A stretch of 64,000 nucleotides of DNA from Butyrivibrio sp. Su6 (GTDB lineage Bacteria > Bacillota > Clostridia > Lachnospirales > Lachnospiraceae), in the NCBI RefSeq assembly GCF_900108105.1, contig NZ_FNUR01000010.1, positions 97,327-161,326 on the forward strand. Reading direction: 5' to 3'. Each line of letters begins with the position of its first letter. Within the stretch, counting starts at the first letter, position 1. A program made the position numbers and the translations under genes. A model generated the notes under the pieces. The model was not told where the DNA came from and made no database searches. It was given only the letters and a program-made list of their open reading frames with translations. Positions 53,771 to 63,552 of the stretch are shown one piece after another.

Positions 53771-55327
53771 ATGAAAGAAGTTTTTAATGTTCCAATGATG
53801 ATATTGGGTTTTTTATTTGCTGTTGCTGTTGCTTTGACAAGTGTCTTTAAGCCTGACGGTGGAGCAGATTTTAATTTTATTCTGTTGCTTATTGGATTAT
53901 GTATATTTGCTGCATTGGTCTTAGTTAATAGTAAATTGATAAATAATCAAAGTGGAGGTAGTGCTTTAAAAATCAATGATAAGGCTTTTTGCATCAGATG
54001 CTTTTTGATTTATATAGTGATTGGCATTTTGACGCAAATAATCTATTTTCCGGCCACTCTATCAAATGACACTATTGTAATGATCCGTGGGGGAATGGGA
54101 GTTTCAGGACAACATCCCTGGATGTATATCGCTTTATTGCGAGGACTTGAGAAAATTGTAAAGTTTTTTGGCGGAGCGGACAATGAAGTTTTTATTATAT
54201 TGGCCGTTTTTCAGGTTGTTGCAGTTTCTTTTTCATATAGTGTTTGTGTTACCTGGCTTAAAAGAAAAGGATTACATAAAATTCCGCTGTTAATTATCTG
54301 CGCTTTTTTTGCACTATGTCCAATATTGAATCTTTATATGGTTACCCTGATCAAGGATGTGCCATTTGCTCTGGGTTCTTTACTTATAATTCCTATTATG
54401 TATGAACTTTGGGAAAGCAAAGGACAAAAGCTGTGTGAAAAATACTTTATAGCCAAATTGTGTGCTTGTTCGATTTTGTTTTTCTTTAGAAGTAATGGAT
54501 CAATCATCTGCGTTATGATGGTGCTTTACTTGATGATTTCTTACAAAAGTTATTGGAAAAAAGTGGCTATATATGCTTTGTTCGTTGCTTTGCTTCTTGT
54601 TATGACAAAAGCAGTTCAAACAGTTTCGCATGCACCATATAAATTCAGAGAGGCTGTAGGAATACCTATACAGCAGATTGCAGCAACTGTATGTAATGAT
54701 GGCAGGATAAATGAAGAGCAGTATGCGTTTATTGACAAAATGCTTCCTGTTGAAGAAATAAAAAAGAATTATGATCCCTATAATGTAGACCCTATAAAGT
54801 ACGGTGAAATTGAGCTGGATAGTGAGTTTTTGAATGCTAACAAATTGCAGTTTATAAAGGTGTGGGGAGAACTTCTTTTAAATAATTTTGGGATATATGT
54901 TGATGCATATTTAAGAACTACATATGGGTTTTGGTCGTTTTCAAATAATACTTTGAAAATGCGTTATACATATATTGGCGCATTTGCAGATCAGAAAATG
55001 TATTATGACTGGATGGAGTCTGAAAGAATAGTGCCTAAATCTGTTTTGTCCTCGGATTTACAAGGCTTTATAGAGAACATATATAGTTCTTCAAGCTACT
55101 TTTTTGGTGCTGGGGTTATGGCGTGGGTTATTTTGGTGCTTGTTGCTGCATTAATGAGAATACATGGAAGAAAAATAGGAATAGTGGGCTTGCCTGCAGT
55201 TTTGTGCTGGATTACATTGCTTGCTTCAACACCAATCGCTTTTCAATGGCGTTATGCTTTATCTTTTGCTTATTCCTTACCTATGCTGTACGGAATTGCT
55301 ATGATATCGGCTAAAATAAGAAAATAA
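53771..55327 (+). CDS. Polytopic membrane protein, DUF6020-like
   Basis: A 518-residue protein with about eleven to twelve hydrophobic segments. The loop YFPATLSNDTIVMIRGG followed by GQHPWMYIALLRGL has the plan of the DUF6020 family, a GT-C-like group found in surface polysaccharide settings. A long external loop is at about residues 290-410. Activity unknown; lipid-linked sugar transfer is plausible only by fold. Start ATG after AGAGGGG. Confidence 0.65.
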   Translation: MKEVFNVPMMILGFLFAVAVALTSVFKPDGGADFNFILLLIGLCIFAALVLVNSKLINNQSGGSALKINDKAFCIRCFLIYIVIGILTQIIYFPATLSNDTIVMIRGGMGVSGQHPWMYIALLRGLEKIVKFFGGADNEVFIILAVFQVVAVSFSYSVCVTWLKRKGLHKIPLLIICAFFALCPILNLYMVTLIKDVPFALGSLLIIPIMYELWESKGQKLCEKYFIAKLCACSILFFFRSNGSIICVMMVLYLMISYKSYWKKVAIYALFVALLLVMTKAVQTVSHAPYKFREAVGIPIQQIAATVCNDGRINEEQYAFIDKMLPVEEIKKNYDPYNVDPIKYGEIELDSEFLNANKLQFIKVWGELLLNNFGIYVDAYLRTTYGFWSFSNNTLKMRYTYIGAFADQKMYYDWMESERIVPKSVLSSDLQGFIENIYSSSSYFFGAGVMAWVILVLVAALMRIHGRKIGIVGLPAVLCWITLLASTPIAFQWRYALSFAYSLPMLYGIAMISAKIRK

Positions 55328-55388
55328 GATTTTGATGTAGTTTTTTATGCATAAAATATAATAAATAGATATAGAGAGGAATGCTTGT

Positions 55389-57320
55389 ATGGGAAAGACA
55401 ATTAGCAAGGGAATGTTTGGGCTGTTTTTTGAGGATATAAATTATGGCCTTGATGGGGGACTTCACGCAGAAATGCTTGAAAACCGCAGTTTTGAATTTT
55501 TGGAGGCTCATGGCCATAAATGCAATTATTATCAGAAAGGGGCTTATCTCTATGGATGGAATGCGTATCCGTTTGTTGGAAAGTCAGAGATAAGTGTATC
55601 AGATAATGAGTCACTTAATGAGGTTAATCCACATTACCTTGTAGTTAAGACAAATGAAGAAAATGCAGGTTTTTCAAACAAGGCATATGATGGAATTTAC
55701 CTTGAAGCAGGTAAGTCCGCTAATGTAAGCTTTTATGCAAAAGTAAAAGAAAATAAGACAGTGACTGTAAATATCTTTTCACAGGGCGGAAAAAAGCTGT
55801 GTCACTCAGAGGAGATTACTATTTCCGGAGATAATTGGAAAAAATATGAAACAAAGATAACAGCTAAAAAGGATATTGAAAGAGGTCTTTTTGTTGTTCT
55901 TATCAAGGAAAAAGGAGAAGTTTTATTTGATCAGTTCAGAATGTATCCTGAAGATGCAGTTCTCGGACTTTTCAGGAAAGACCTGTGTGAACTTTTAAAA
56001 GACTTAAAGCCCGGATTTATGCGATTCCCCGGCGGCTGCGTAGTAGAGGGCAATGAACTCTCAAACAGATATCAGTGGAAGCTGACTGTTGGTCCATCTG
56101 AAGAAAGAAAAGCCAACTGGAATAGATGGGCAGTACATGGAAATGATGATGATAAGGGAAACAGAGATCTTGGCGACTTCCCATATTATAACCAGACTCT
56201 TGGAATTGGATTTTATGAGTATTTTCTTTTATGTGAATACCTTGGCTGCGAGCCACTTCCTGTAATGAATGTTGGTCTTGCCTGTCAGTATCAGTCAGAT
56301 CAGCTGATTGACAGCTCTGCTCCTGAATTTATGGAATATGTTAATGATGCTCTTGATCTTATTGAGTTTGCAAACGGTGACACCACCACAAAGTGGGGCG
56401 CTTTAAGGGCGCAGATGGGACATGAGGAGAGCTTTAACCTTAAGTTTATTGGAATTGGTAATGAACAGTGGGAAACTAAGAAAATAGACTTCTTCCACAG
56501 GTACGATGTCTTTGAAAAGGCTATTCATGAGAAATACCCTGAGATAAAGTGCTGCGGAAGTGCAGGTCCTGATGTTACATCTGACCACTATAGAGAGGCA
56601 TGGGATAACTTCTCACCTAAAATGAAAGCAAAGTCAGATTACAGCTACGCTGTTGATGAGCACTATTATGTGTCAGATAACTGGCTCTATGATAATGTTC
56701 ATATGTACGATTATTATGACAGGCACAGAAAGGTATTTGCCGGAGAATACGCATGCCATATAAATCCTGACAGGGCTCCTGAAAAGAGAAACAGCTTTGG
56801 AGCAGCTCTTGCAGAAGCAGCATTCATGACTGGACTTGAAAAGAACGCTGATGTAGTACTTATGGCTTCATATGCACCTCTTTTTGCCAGACTTGGATAT
56901 ACCCAGTGGCAGCCGGATCTTATATGGTTTGATGCTAGTGCATCCTATGGAACACCAAGCTATTATGTTCAGAAAATATATTCAAACTTCACAGGAACAG
57001 AGCTTATAGATGTAGACTTTGACGACCTCGAGAAGGATAGAGTATATGTGACTGCATCAAAGGATGATAAACACGTATATGTAAAGATAATCAACGCCGG
57101 AGCAAAAGATGTTGATATTGATCTTTCAAAGATATTGGTTGATGGAAAGCCTTTAGTTAATGGAATGATTCCAGAATTGCAACTATATACCATGAAAGGC
57201 AATGTTGATGACTGCAACAGCATCGAGCAGCCACAGAAAGTTGCACTGGTTTCAAATAAAGTTTCTATAGACAGTATTTATGAGTCTGTGTCCAATTCTA
57301 TTGCAGTTATTGTATTATGA
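55389..57320 (+). CDS. GH51 alpha-L-arabinofuranosidase
   Basis: A 643-residue glycoside hydrolase removing arabinose side chains from arabinoxylan or arabinan oligosaccharides. It opens with FGLFFEDINYGLDGGLHAEM, has a carbohydrate-binding-like beta domain near residues 70-190, the barrel marker FMRFPGGCVVEG near 212, the acid/base Glu in GIGNEQWE (about 356), and the nucleophile Glu in FAGEYA (about 453). No signal peptide, so it acts in the cytoplasm on imported oligosaccharides. Consistent with a rumen plant-fibre degrader. ATG after AGAGAGGAA. Confidence 0.92.
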   Translation: MGKTISKGMFGLFFEDINYGLDGGLHAEMLENRSFEFLEAHGHKCNYYQKGAYLYGWNAYPFVGKSEISVSDNESLNEVNPHYLVVKTNEENAGFSNKAYDGIYLEAGKSANVSFYAKVKENKTVTVNIFSQGGKKLCHSEEITISGDNWKKYETKITAKKDIERGLFVVLIKEKGEVLFDQFRMYPEDAVLGLFRKDLCELLKDLKPGFMRFPGGCVVEGNELSNRYQWKLTVGPSEERKANWNRWAVHGNDDDKGNRDLGDFPYYNQTLGIGFYEYFLLCEYLGCEPLPVMNVGLACQYQSDQLIDSSAPEFMEYVNDALDLIEFANGDTTTKWGALRAQMGHEESFNLKFIGIGNEQWETKKIDFFHRYDVFEKAIHEKYPEIKCCGSAGPDVTSDHYREAWDNFSPKMKAKSDYSYAVDEHYYVSDNWLYDNVHMYDYYDRHRKVFAGEYACHINPDRAPEKRNSFGAALAEAAFMTGLEKNADVVLMASYAPLFARLGYTQWQPDLIWFDASASYGTPSYYVQKIYSNFTGTELIDVDFDDLEKDRVYVTASKDDKHVYVKIINAGAKDVDIDLSKILVDGKPLVNGMIPELQLYTMKGNVDDCNSIEQPQKVALVSNKVSIDSIYESVSNSIAVIVL

Positions 57321-57359
57321 AACAAAGATGTTATCGCGATGAACAGCAAATTTAGTTGA

Positions 57360-57405
57360 TAAAAGCCCTGATGAGCGAAAGATAAATCGCTCATCAGGGC
57401 TTTTA
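57360..57405. terminator. Bidirectional terminator between convergent genes
   Basis: A perfect 19-base stem: 57360-57378 pairs with 57387-57405 around an eight-base loop. It starts with an A-run and ends with a T-run, so it can stop transcription from both the arabinofuranosidase and the isomerase side. Confidence 0.92.
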
Positions 57406-57458
57406 TTTACTTGAATTTGCGTCCTTACTCCAAAACCTTCCGCGTAGCCATTCCCTAA

Positions 57459-58103
57459 TTACTTTCCGAGGATTTCGTGAACAGCTGCTTTGATGCTTTC
57501 GTCTTTTGCGTTTGCATCGAAGTACTCAAGGAAGTGCTCACCTGAAAGAGCGCCCTTTACAAGTTCTTGGTCAAGATTCTTGAGGATGGAAGGCACATCC
57601 TGAACATAAGTAACCTTCTTTACTTCATCAAGAATTCTCTTGTTGCGCTGCTCTGGAACAGCTCTTTCTCTAGGATATCCCTGACCGCTTTCTTCGCAGA
57701 AAAGCTTCTCAAAGATGTATTCAAGGTTAAGCTCAGCGCCCCAACCTGACTTAAGTGCAAAGTTAATTGAGATGGCATTTCCATCATTGATCTGTGCGAA
57801 TGTGTATGCATCAAGTGGATCGGTTACATGTCCGCATATAACTCCCGGGAAGCTGTTGCATGCAAGCATAGCGCCTTCACCTGTTCCACATCCTGTTACT
57901 ACATAGTCAACGGCACCTGAGTTAAGGAGTACACATGCAAGGATACCATTCTGAACATATGTCAGCTGTGCTTTGTCTTCAGCTGAGTACATTCCGTAGT
58001 TGAATACTTCAAAACCATGCTTGTCAGCAACTTTTTTTAATGAATTGTAGATCATTTCATTCTTTGCAGCCTGGCTGTTTTCATTGATAAGTGCAATTTT
58101 CAT
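57459..58103 (-). CDS. RpiB/LacA/LacB-family sugar-phosphate isomerase
   Basis: A 214-residue protein on the minus strand. It begins MKIALINENSQAAKNEMIY, and the active-site loop is VVTGCGTGEGAML with C72, followed by CGHVTDPLDAYTFAQINDGNAI. It would interconvert ribose/ribulose 5-phosphate or a related pair; the longer C-terminal part (about 150-214) separates it from typical RpiB (about 150 residues). A pentose role fits the convergent arabinosidase gene. Ribosome site AAAGGAAT precedes the start. Confidence 0.88.
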   Translation of the reverse strand: MKIALINENSQAAKNEMIYNSLKKVADKHGFEVFNYGMYSAEDKAQLTYVQNGILACVLLNSGAVDYVVTGCGTGEGAMLACNSFPGVICGHVTDPLDAYTFAQINDGNAISINFALKSGWGAELNLEYIFEKLFCEESGQGYPRERAVPEQRNKRILDEVKKVTYVQDVPSILKNLDQELVKGALSGEHFLEYFDANAKDESIKAAVHEILGK

Positions 58104-58204
58104 TTTTTTATTCCTTTCTTTATTTCAATAGTTTTACTATTTGTTTATTGCCCGATACTTCTATTTTAAATGCATTAAATAATTGCGTCTATGAATTTCA
58201 AATC

Positions 58205-58234
58205 TTTGTATTATTTTTGCAATATTTTAGTCAA
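58205..58234 (-). promoter_or_regulatory. Probable promoter of the isomerase gene
   Basis: On the minus strand TTGACT (58234-58229) is followed 18 bases later by TACAAA (58210-58205); an alternative -10 is TAATAC, 15 bases away. It lies about 100 bases before the isomerase start. Confidence 0.4.
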
Positions 58235-58277
58235 AGTATTTTGTTATAAATGCTGTCTTTAGATATATTATTTTTCA

Positions 58278-58286
58278 TGTTATACT
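58278..58286 (+). promoter_or_regulatory. Extended -10 promoter of the TPR protein gene
   Basis: TGTTATACT is an extended -10 element, 54 bases before the TTG at 58340. Its position inside the longer open frame that starts at 58250 is an argument that the protein starts at 58340. Confidence 0.4.
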
Positions 58287-58339
58287 ATTGCTTGTTTTTA
58301 GTTTATAAATTTTTAATTTTTGAAAGAGAAGGAACTAAA

Positions 58340-59698
58340 TTGAGTTACAAGAGAAGTAAAGCCGGTAATCTGTCCGGCTATAAATATAAAAAACGTCGCA
58401 GAAAAAGATTAGACATGAAGAAAATCGCTATTGTAGCGGCTTCTACAGCTCTTTTGCTGGTAGGAGGATATTTCATTTACTTGCATCTCCCATTTGTAAA
58501 GGTAAACAAGGCAATAGCAGCAGGGGATAAATATACAGAAAATGCAGATTATGAAGCGGCAATTGAGTCCTACACTAAGGCTATTGATATCGATTCAAAA
58601 TCTGTTAAGGCATATGCCAATCTTGCAGGCGCTTATCTTAGTATAGATGATTCACAAAGTGCCAAGGATACTCTTTATTCAGGCTGGGAAAACACTAATA
58701 ACGAAGCTCTTTTGGATAATTATCATATAATTATTCTTAATGAATCTGTTACAGCCATGAATGAGGAAAAAGCAGATCTTGGTACAGTAAAAGCCATTTT
58801 ATCAGTGCTTGTTGATGACAATAATAGTGAAGAGGCACTTAAGATTCTTGACGCCGCATCAGAAAGATGCTTTGAATCAAGCTATGGAGAAGATGCAGAT
58901 TCTTTGTTCAGATCTGATAATTCAAGCTATTCTGAGTACGAAGAGATGATAAGGGCTATGCTTTCTGTGTATCAGAATGCGCCAAGTGATGAACTTAAGA
59001 AGGTTATTTTATCTTTTGTGACTCCTAACATCAGCTCTTTTTCACTGAATTTGGAAGATGTTCTGAAATATAAAACTCTTATATCTGATGTCACATCGGT
59101 GCTTGGAACATCAGATGAGATTGATAGTTTTACAGAGTGCCTGGATAATTCTCAAGAGGTGCTTTCTGTATTTTCAGGGATTTTTGAGCAACTTGATGTT
59201 GGAAATGTAGATGAACTGCGTAATTTTGTTGTTTCCGATGAGTACATTTCACTCAGGGATGTATTCCTTAACAAGCAGGAAACTCCACTTGAAAATACGA
59301 CGTATGTGCCTATCAGCAGAGAGGGTATAGTACTTAATTGTAAAGAAGATAAATGGAGCTATCACTTCTTTAATTTTGATGAGAACCCATCAACTTCAGG
59401 AGTTATAACTCTTTGGGCTAACTTTTTTGAAGATGACGGAGTGCAGAGGGCTTCAATCTCTTATGAGCCTGCAGCTATAGATGATAATCTGTATCCACAT
59501 ACTCAGTATTCAGTCACCTATTTGTACAGCTATATTACTTCCGGCAATTCAACTAAGGTTGCCAAGATGAATTACAGATTAGATACTACTATTACCTATG
59601 AAGACGGCACTATCGATGAAACTATTGTAGGTGACTGGGGCGGTGCCAATGAGTGGGTTATGGATATAGACACTATCGAATCCAGGATAAAAGCATGA
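58340..59698 (+). CDS. Membrane-anchored TPR-repeat protein
   Basis: A 452-residue protein starting with TTG behind AGAGAAGGAA. A very basic cytoplasmic start (SYKRSKAGN to RRRKRLDMKK) is followed by one membrane segment (about residues 33-53), then outside two TPR units (AIAAGDKYTENADYEAAIESYTKAI, then KAYANLAGAYLSIDDSQSAKDTL) and a longer helical region. The last 130 residues are beta-rich with no recognised domain. Function unknown; scaffold or surface assembly is plausible. It overlaps the next gene by four bases. Confidence 0.78.
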   Translation: MSYKRSKAGNLSGYKYKKRRRKRLDMKKIAIVAASTALLLVGGYFIYLHLPFVKVNKAIAAGDKYTENADYEAAIESYTKAIDIDSKSVKAYANLAGAYLSIDDSQSAKDTLYSGWENTNNEALLDNYHIIILNESVTAMNEEKADLGTVKAILSVLVDDNNSEEALKILDAASERCFESSYGEDADSLFRSDNSSYSEYEEMIRAMLSVYQNAPSDELKKVILSFVTPNISSFSLNLEDVLKYKTLISDVTSVLGTSDEIDSFTECLDNSQEVLSVFSGIFEQLDVGNVDELRNFVVSDEYISLRDVFLNKQETPLENTTYVPISREGIVLNCKEDKWSYHFFNFDENPSTSGVITLWANFFEDDGVQRASISYEPAAIDDNLYPHTQYSVTYLYSYITSGNSTKVAKMNYRLDTTITYEDGTIDETIVGDWGGANEWVMDIDTIESRIKA

Positions 59699-60381
59699 AA
59701 AGTGAGATAAAAGATGGAAAATGTGTGATCATTTCAGCAGGAGACTTTTATCCCGTTGAGGTTGATCTTGAAGAAGGAGATTTTTGTATTGCATGTGATG
59801 CAGGATTTCTGCATGCAAGGAATGTGGGTGTTTTACCAGACCTTATTGTCGGTGATTTTGATTCCCTTTCCGAGCAGGGGGAAATGGCGATCAGAGATCT
59901 CATGGAAATAGAAGAAAATGACCCTGACAGGATTGTGCGCCTTAATGTAAAAAAAGACGACACTGACACTATAATGGCAGTTAAGATAGGACTTGAGAAG
60001 GGCTATCGCAAATTCTTTTTATATGGTGCTCTGGGCGGAAAAAGAGTTGATCATACGATCGCAAATATACAGACACTAAACTTTATAAGAAAACATGGCG
60101 CTAAGGGCTATATCATGGAACATGATAAGATGCTTTTGGTGGCGCATAATGAAACAGTAAAATTCCATAGGGGCAATAGCGGCTATATATCAGTGTTTTC
60201 GCTTTCTGACATCTCAAAAGGTGTTACAATCAAAGGACTGATGTATAATTTGGAGAGAGGGACACTTACTAATGACTTCCCTCTTGGAGTAAGCAATGAA
60301 TTTATCATCGATGAGGAGGCAGAGATAACTGTAGAAGAGGGGACTCTACTTATCACAGTGTATTTCTCTGATGAGATATGA
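59695..60381 (+). CDS. thiN: Thiamine pyrophosphokinase
   Basis: A 228-residue enzyme that makes thiamine diphosphate from thiamine. N-terminal catalytic part has FCIACDAGFLHARNVGVLPDLIVGDFDSL and KKDDTDTIMAVKIGLEKGYRKFFLYGALGGKRVDHTIAN-type motifs; the C-terminal part binds thiamine (FSLSDISKGVTIKGLMYNL). Starts in an ATGA overlap with the TPR gene; the longer upstream frame is a shadow. Confidence 0.92.
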   Translation: MKSEIKDGKCVIISAGDFYPVEVDLEEGDFCIACDAGFLHARNVGVLPDLIVGDFDSLSEQGEMAIRDLMEIEENDPDRIVRLNVKKDDTDTIMAVKIGLEKGYRKFFLYGALGGKRVDHTIANIQTLNFIRKHGAKGYIMEHDKMLLVAHNETVKFHRGNSGYISVFSLSDISKGVTIKGLMYNLERGTLTNDFPLGVSNEFIIDEEAEITVEEGTLLITVYFSDEI

Positions 60382-61553
60382 TTTGTTTTTTAGCAAAAAG
60401 ACTAATTGAAAATTATGATCAGGTTCAGGATCCGGGCGTAAGGCAACGCTATGGCATCATTAGTGGTGCCATGGGCATTGCCTTTAATATTTTTCTTTTT
60501 ATCATAAAGCTTATGGCAGGAATTATCAGTGGATCGATTTCAATCCTGGGCGATGCATTTAATAATCTTTCTGATGCCGCTTCTTCCATAGTGACTTTGA
60601 TTGGCTTTAAGCTTTCCGGGCAGGAAGCTGACGCAGAGCATCCTTTTGGCCATGGCAGACTTGAATATATTGCAGGACTTATAGTGTCTTTGCTTATAAT
60701 ACTTACCGGTGTGGAACTTTTTCAACAATCTTTGAACAGGATCCTTAATCCTGGTGAAGTTGATTTTAATTATTATATCGCTGTAATTCTTATTATCTCA
60801 ATTCTTATAAAGCTCATTATGTTTCAGAGCAATCTTTCAGCTTCTAAGCTGATTGGAAGTGCTACTTTAAAATCTGTTGCTGTCGACAGTATTTCAGATG
60901 TGGTAACTACTTCTATAGTTTTTATTTCTGCTTTGATCAATTTCTTTTTCAAATTTAATATTGATGGATTTGCAGGTGTTTTAGTTGCAGTTCTTATTAT
61001 TAAATCAGGATGGGATGCAGCAAAAGACACTATAAATCCCCTTCTTGGTGAACCGCCTAGTAAAGAGTTTTTAAGAGATGTGTCTGAAACGGTTAATTCA
61101 TATGATGGAGTGCTGGGGGTTCACGACATAACTATTCATAATTATGGACCAACAAGAATATTTATGTCTTTGCATGTGGAAGTTCCATCTGACAGGGATC
61201 TGATATCAGTACATGACATGATAGATTCAATAGAAAATGAACTTCATCAGAAGTACCATTGCATAGCAGTTATACATATGGACCCGGTTGTCGAAGGGGA
61301 TGCTGAAACGGATGAGCTTAAGAAAAAAATAAGTCAGGCACTTTCTCAGCTTGATCCCAAACTTTCTTTTCATGATTTTAGGATTACCCATTGTGAAGGA
61401 GATAAAAAGACGCTTAAGTTTGATGTGGTTGTTCCATATGATTATGCGTTATCTGATACGTTTATAATTGACTATTTAAAAAGATATTCTTTGATAAAAG
61501 GTGTTATGGACTGTGAAATTACTATAGATAAAGAAAAAAGAGAAGGTATTTGA
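60378..61553 (+). CDS. Cation diffusion facilitator transporter
   Basis: A 391-residue metal-ion/proton antiporter. Membrane domain (about 20-220) has ILGDAFNNLSDAASSIVTLIGF with the metal-binding D-x3-D pair, and AEHPFGHGRLEYIAGLIVS; the second site SVAVDSISDVVTTS follows. A cytoplasmic domain (about 225-300) and an extra C-terminal part to 391 are present, so it is longer than the usual 300-residue form. Zn, Mn or Fe are possible substrates. Starts in a 4-base overlap. Confidence 0.9.
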   Translation: MICFLAKRLIENYDQVQDPGVRQRYGIISGAMGIAFNIFLFIIKLMAGIISGSISILGDAFNNLSDAASSIVTLIGFKLSGQEADAEHPFGHGRLEYIAGLIVSLLIILTGVELFQQSLNRILNPGEVDFNYYIAVILIISILIKLIMFQSNLSASKLIGSATLKSVAVDSISDVVTTSIVFISALINFFFKFNIDGFAGVLVAVLIIKSGWDAAKDTINPLLGEPPSKEFLRDVSETVNSYDGVLGVHDITIHNYGPTRIFMSLHVEVPSDRDLISVHDMIDSIENELHQKYHCIAVIHMDPVVEGDAETDELKKKISQALSQLDPKLSFHDFRITHCEGDKKTLKFDVVVPYDYALSDTFIIDYLKRYSLIKGVMDCEITIDKEKREGI

Positions 61554-61570
61554 GCTTTTGAGGAGAGTGT

Positions 61571-63265
61571 ATGAATATTTTGTGGGTTGAGAAAATCAAG
61601 GCAAAGTTTGTGGATGTAATAAAGGAATACTTGTTTTCAATTTCAGTATTTTTGTTAGCAACTGTATTCTGGACTATACGTGGAGATGGAATAAACCATT
61701 CGTATATTTTAAAAACAGTTATTCCTTTTTTGGAAACGCTTTTTTACGGAATTACACCAGGAATTCTTTTGTGCGAGACGATTTATCATTATCCGGATTA
61801 TTCCGAAAAGAAAAAAACTATTCTTTATGCAGTCATTATTGTTTTGACGACTATAGTCTCGTTTTTTTATTCTTCTGTCAATACGATATTTGAAGCTGGA
61901 TTGCAGGAAAAGCTGGAAAATTCTGCCGTGTTTTCTGAAATAGCCTTTGAGGTTTTTGTATGCTATCTGGTAACAACAATGGGATTTGCTGTTTATTTTA
62001 TCTATAAAAAAACTGGTGAGTGTTTTGAAACTTATGTGGCAAAAGCATTCTGTGGCCTCATGAAAGCTCTTTTAATATATGGAATCATAGCATTGGGCGT
62101 TTTGATGGTGCTTTTAATTTTTGATACGCTTATTGTTGATACATCATCTATCGACCTTATTATGAGATGCGAAATAATGATAATGGGCCTTGTTGCTTAC
62201 CCGTGCGCACTTATGGGTATTTCTAAAACCGAGGGTGACTTTTCAAAGTTTTCAAAGGTGGTCTTGAGCTATATATTTACAGGACTTCTTGCGATTGCTT
62301 TTTTGATCATCTACCTATATATATTCAAAATTGTATTTACATGGCAGTTCCCGAAAAATCAGGTCTTTTCAATTCTCACAGCCTTGTTTTGCTGCGGACT
62401 TATGATATGGACCATGGCTGCTGGATGTTGCCAGGAAAAAATGTTAAAGCCAATTAAGCTCATGCCATTTTTGTTCATACCATTTATCATCTTACAGATA
62501 ATGTGCCTGTATATGAGAGTGACAGATTATGGCTTTACAAGATCAAGGTATTTTGGCCTTGCTATGATTATTTTTGAAGTTATTTATTTTGCCATGTATA
62601 TTGTCAGCTATATTGTGGCAAAAGAAATTACATTTAGTCTTATATTTTTGATCATAGCAATGACATACCTGGTTCTTGTGTTTCCGGTTACTAATTATAA
62701 GAGTGTAATTCTTATGTCTCAAAAAAGCCGGATGGAAAAGTACTTTGCAGCTGCTGCAAATGGCGATCAATTAGGGAAAAAGGCTGCATATGAAGCATAT
62801 AAGACTATAAACAGTGAAAGTGGATATATGGGACTTAAGTATCTTAGTAAGAATTATACCCAGGAACAGATTGCTGATTTGACTAGTGGAGAAGAGGATG
62901 ATTCTGAGTCGGATTATATTTATATCTACGCAAGCAGGGATCTAAACGAGATTATTGTGGAGGGATATAAAGAGATTAATGTCATAGATAGTGAATTCTA
63001 TGATGATGAGGTTGATGCATTAGAGATAAAAAGTAAAGATGGAAAACTGTTAGGAACTGCAGATATCAGCGATCTTACTTCAAAGCTTTTAAAACTTGAT
63101 AAGGCCGGAAACACAGACTATAGTAAGAAAACTGAGCTGATTTCCAATAATGTTCCACTTGATACTGGTGGTGAGCTTATAATAACAAGCATTAAAATAA
63201 CCGGTGATTATGGCGTTCCAGACAAGATAGAATATATTGAGATACATGGATATGTTCTGAAATAA
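61571..63265 (+). CDS. DUF4153-like membrane protein
   Basis: A 564-residue protein with about twelve hydrophobic segments in the first 380 residues and a soluble C-terminal part. The layout and the RDLNEIIVEGYKEINVI segment near 460 fit the DUF4153 family; sequence conservation is modest so this is a moderate call. Function unknown. ATG follows GAGGAGAG. Confidence 0.65.
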   Translation: MNILWVEKIKAKFVDVIKEYLFSISVFLLATVFWTIRGDGINHSYILKTVIPFLETLFYGITPGILLCETIYHYPDYSEKKKTILYAVIIVLTTIVSFFYSSVNTIFEAGLQEKLENSAVFSEIAFEVFVCYLVTTMGFAVYFIYKKTGECFETYVAKAFCGLMKALLIYGIIALGVLMVLLIFDTLIVDTSSIDLIMRCEIMIMGLVAYPCALMGISKTEGDFSKFSKVVLSYIFTGLLAIAFLIIYLYIFKIVFTWQFPKNQVFSILTALFCCGLMIWTMAAGCCQEKMLKPIKLMPFLFIPFIILQIMCLYMRVTDYGFTRSRYFGLAMIIFEVIYFAMYIVSYIVAKEITFSLIFLIIAMTYLVLVFPVTNYKSVILMSQKSRMEKYFAAAANGDQLGKKAAYEAYKTINSESGYMGLKYLSKNYTQEQIADLTSGEEDDSESDYIYIYASRDLNEIIVEGYKEINVIDSEFYDDEVDALEIKSKDGKLLGTADISDLTSKLLKLDKAGNTDYSKKTELISNNVPLDTGGELIITSIKITGDYGVPDKIEYIEIHGYVLK

Positions 63266-63328
63266 CAAACGCTTTCTGGTGCATTGATATACGAATATAA
63301 ATTTTTTGAAAAAAATTGAAAATTGTTG

Positions 63329-63357
63329 TTGACACTTATGGACCTCAGTGATATATT
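63329..63357 (+). promoter_or_regulatory. rRNA operon promoter
   Basis: Consensus TTGACA (63329-63334), exactly 17 bases, then TATATT (63352-63357), about 195 bases before the 16S gene. The -35 is preceded by an A/T-rich stretch like an UP element (63300-63325). The rest of the 287-base region between the membrane protein gene and 16S shows no gene and is the rRNA leader. Confidence 0.8.
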
Positions 63358-63552
63358 TATATTCGTTGCTGATGCAGCCGCGAAACACAAGGCACTGCAA
63401 ATGCAGCACTGGAGCGGATTTCAAGTTCCTGCACCTTGACAAATAAACAGTAATGCAACCCTGAAAAATTTCAAGAGAATTTATTCAGAACAAAGATTTA
63501 GTAAATAACGGACAGAACAAAAGCCAAGCTTAGTTCTAGCCTGATCAAACTT

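Noticed and set aside
58250..58339. Upstream hydrophobic extension of the TPR protein as a signal peptide
   Set aside because: It overlaps a likely extended -10 promoter and has no ribosome site; the TTG at 58340 has one.
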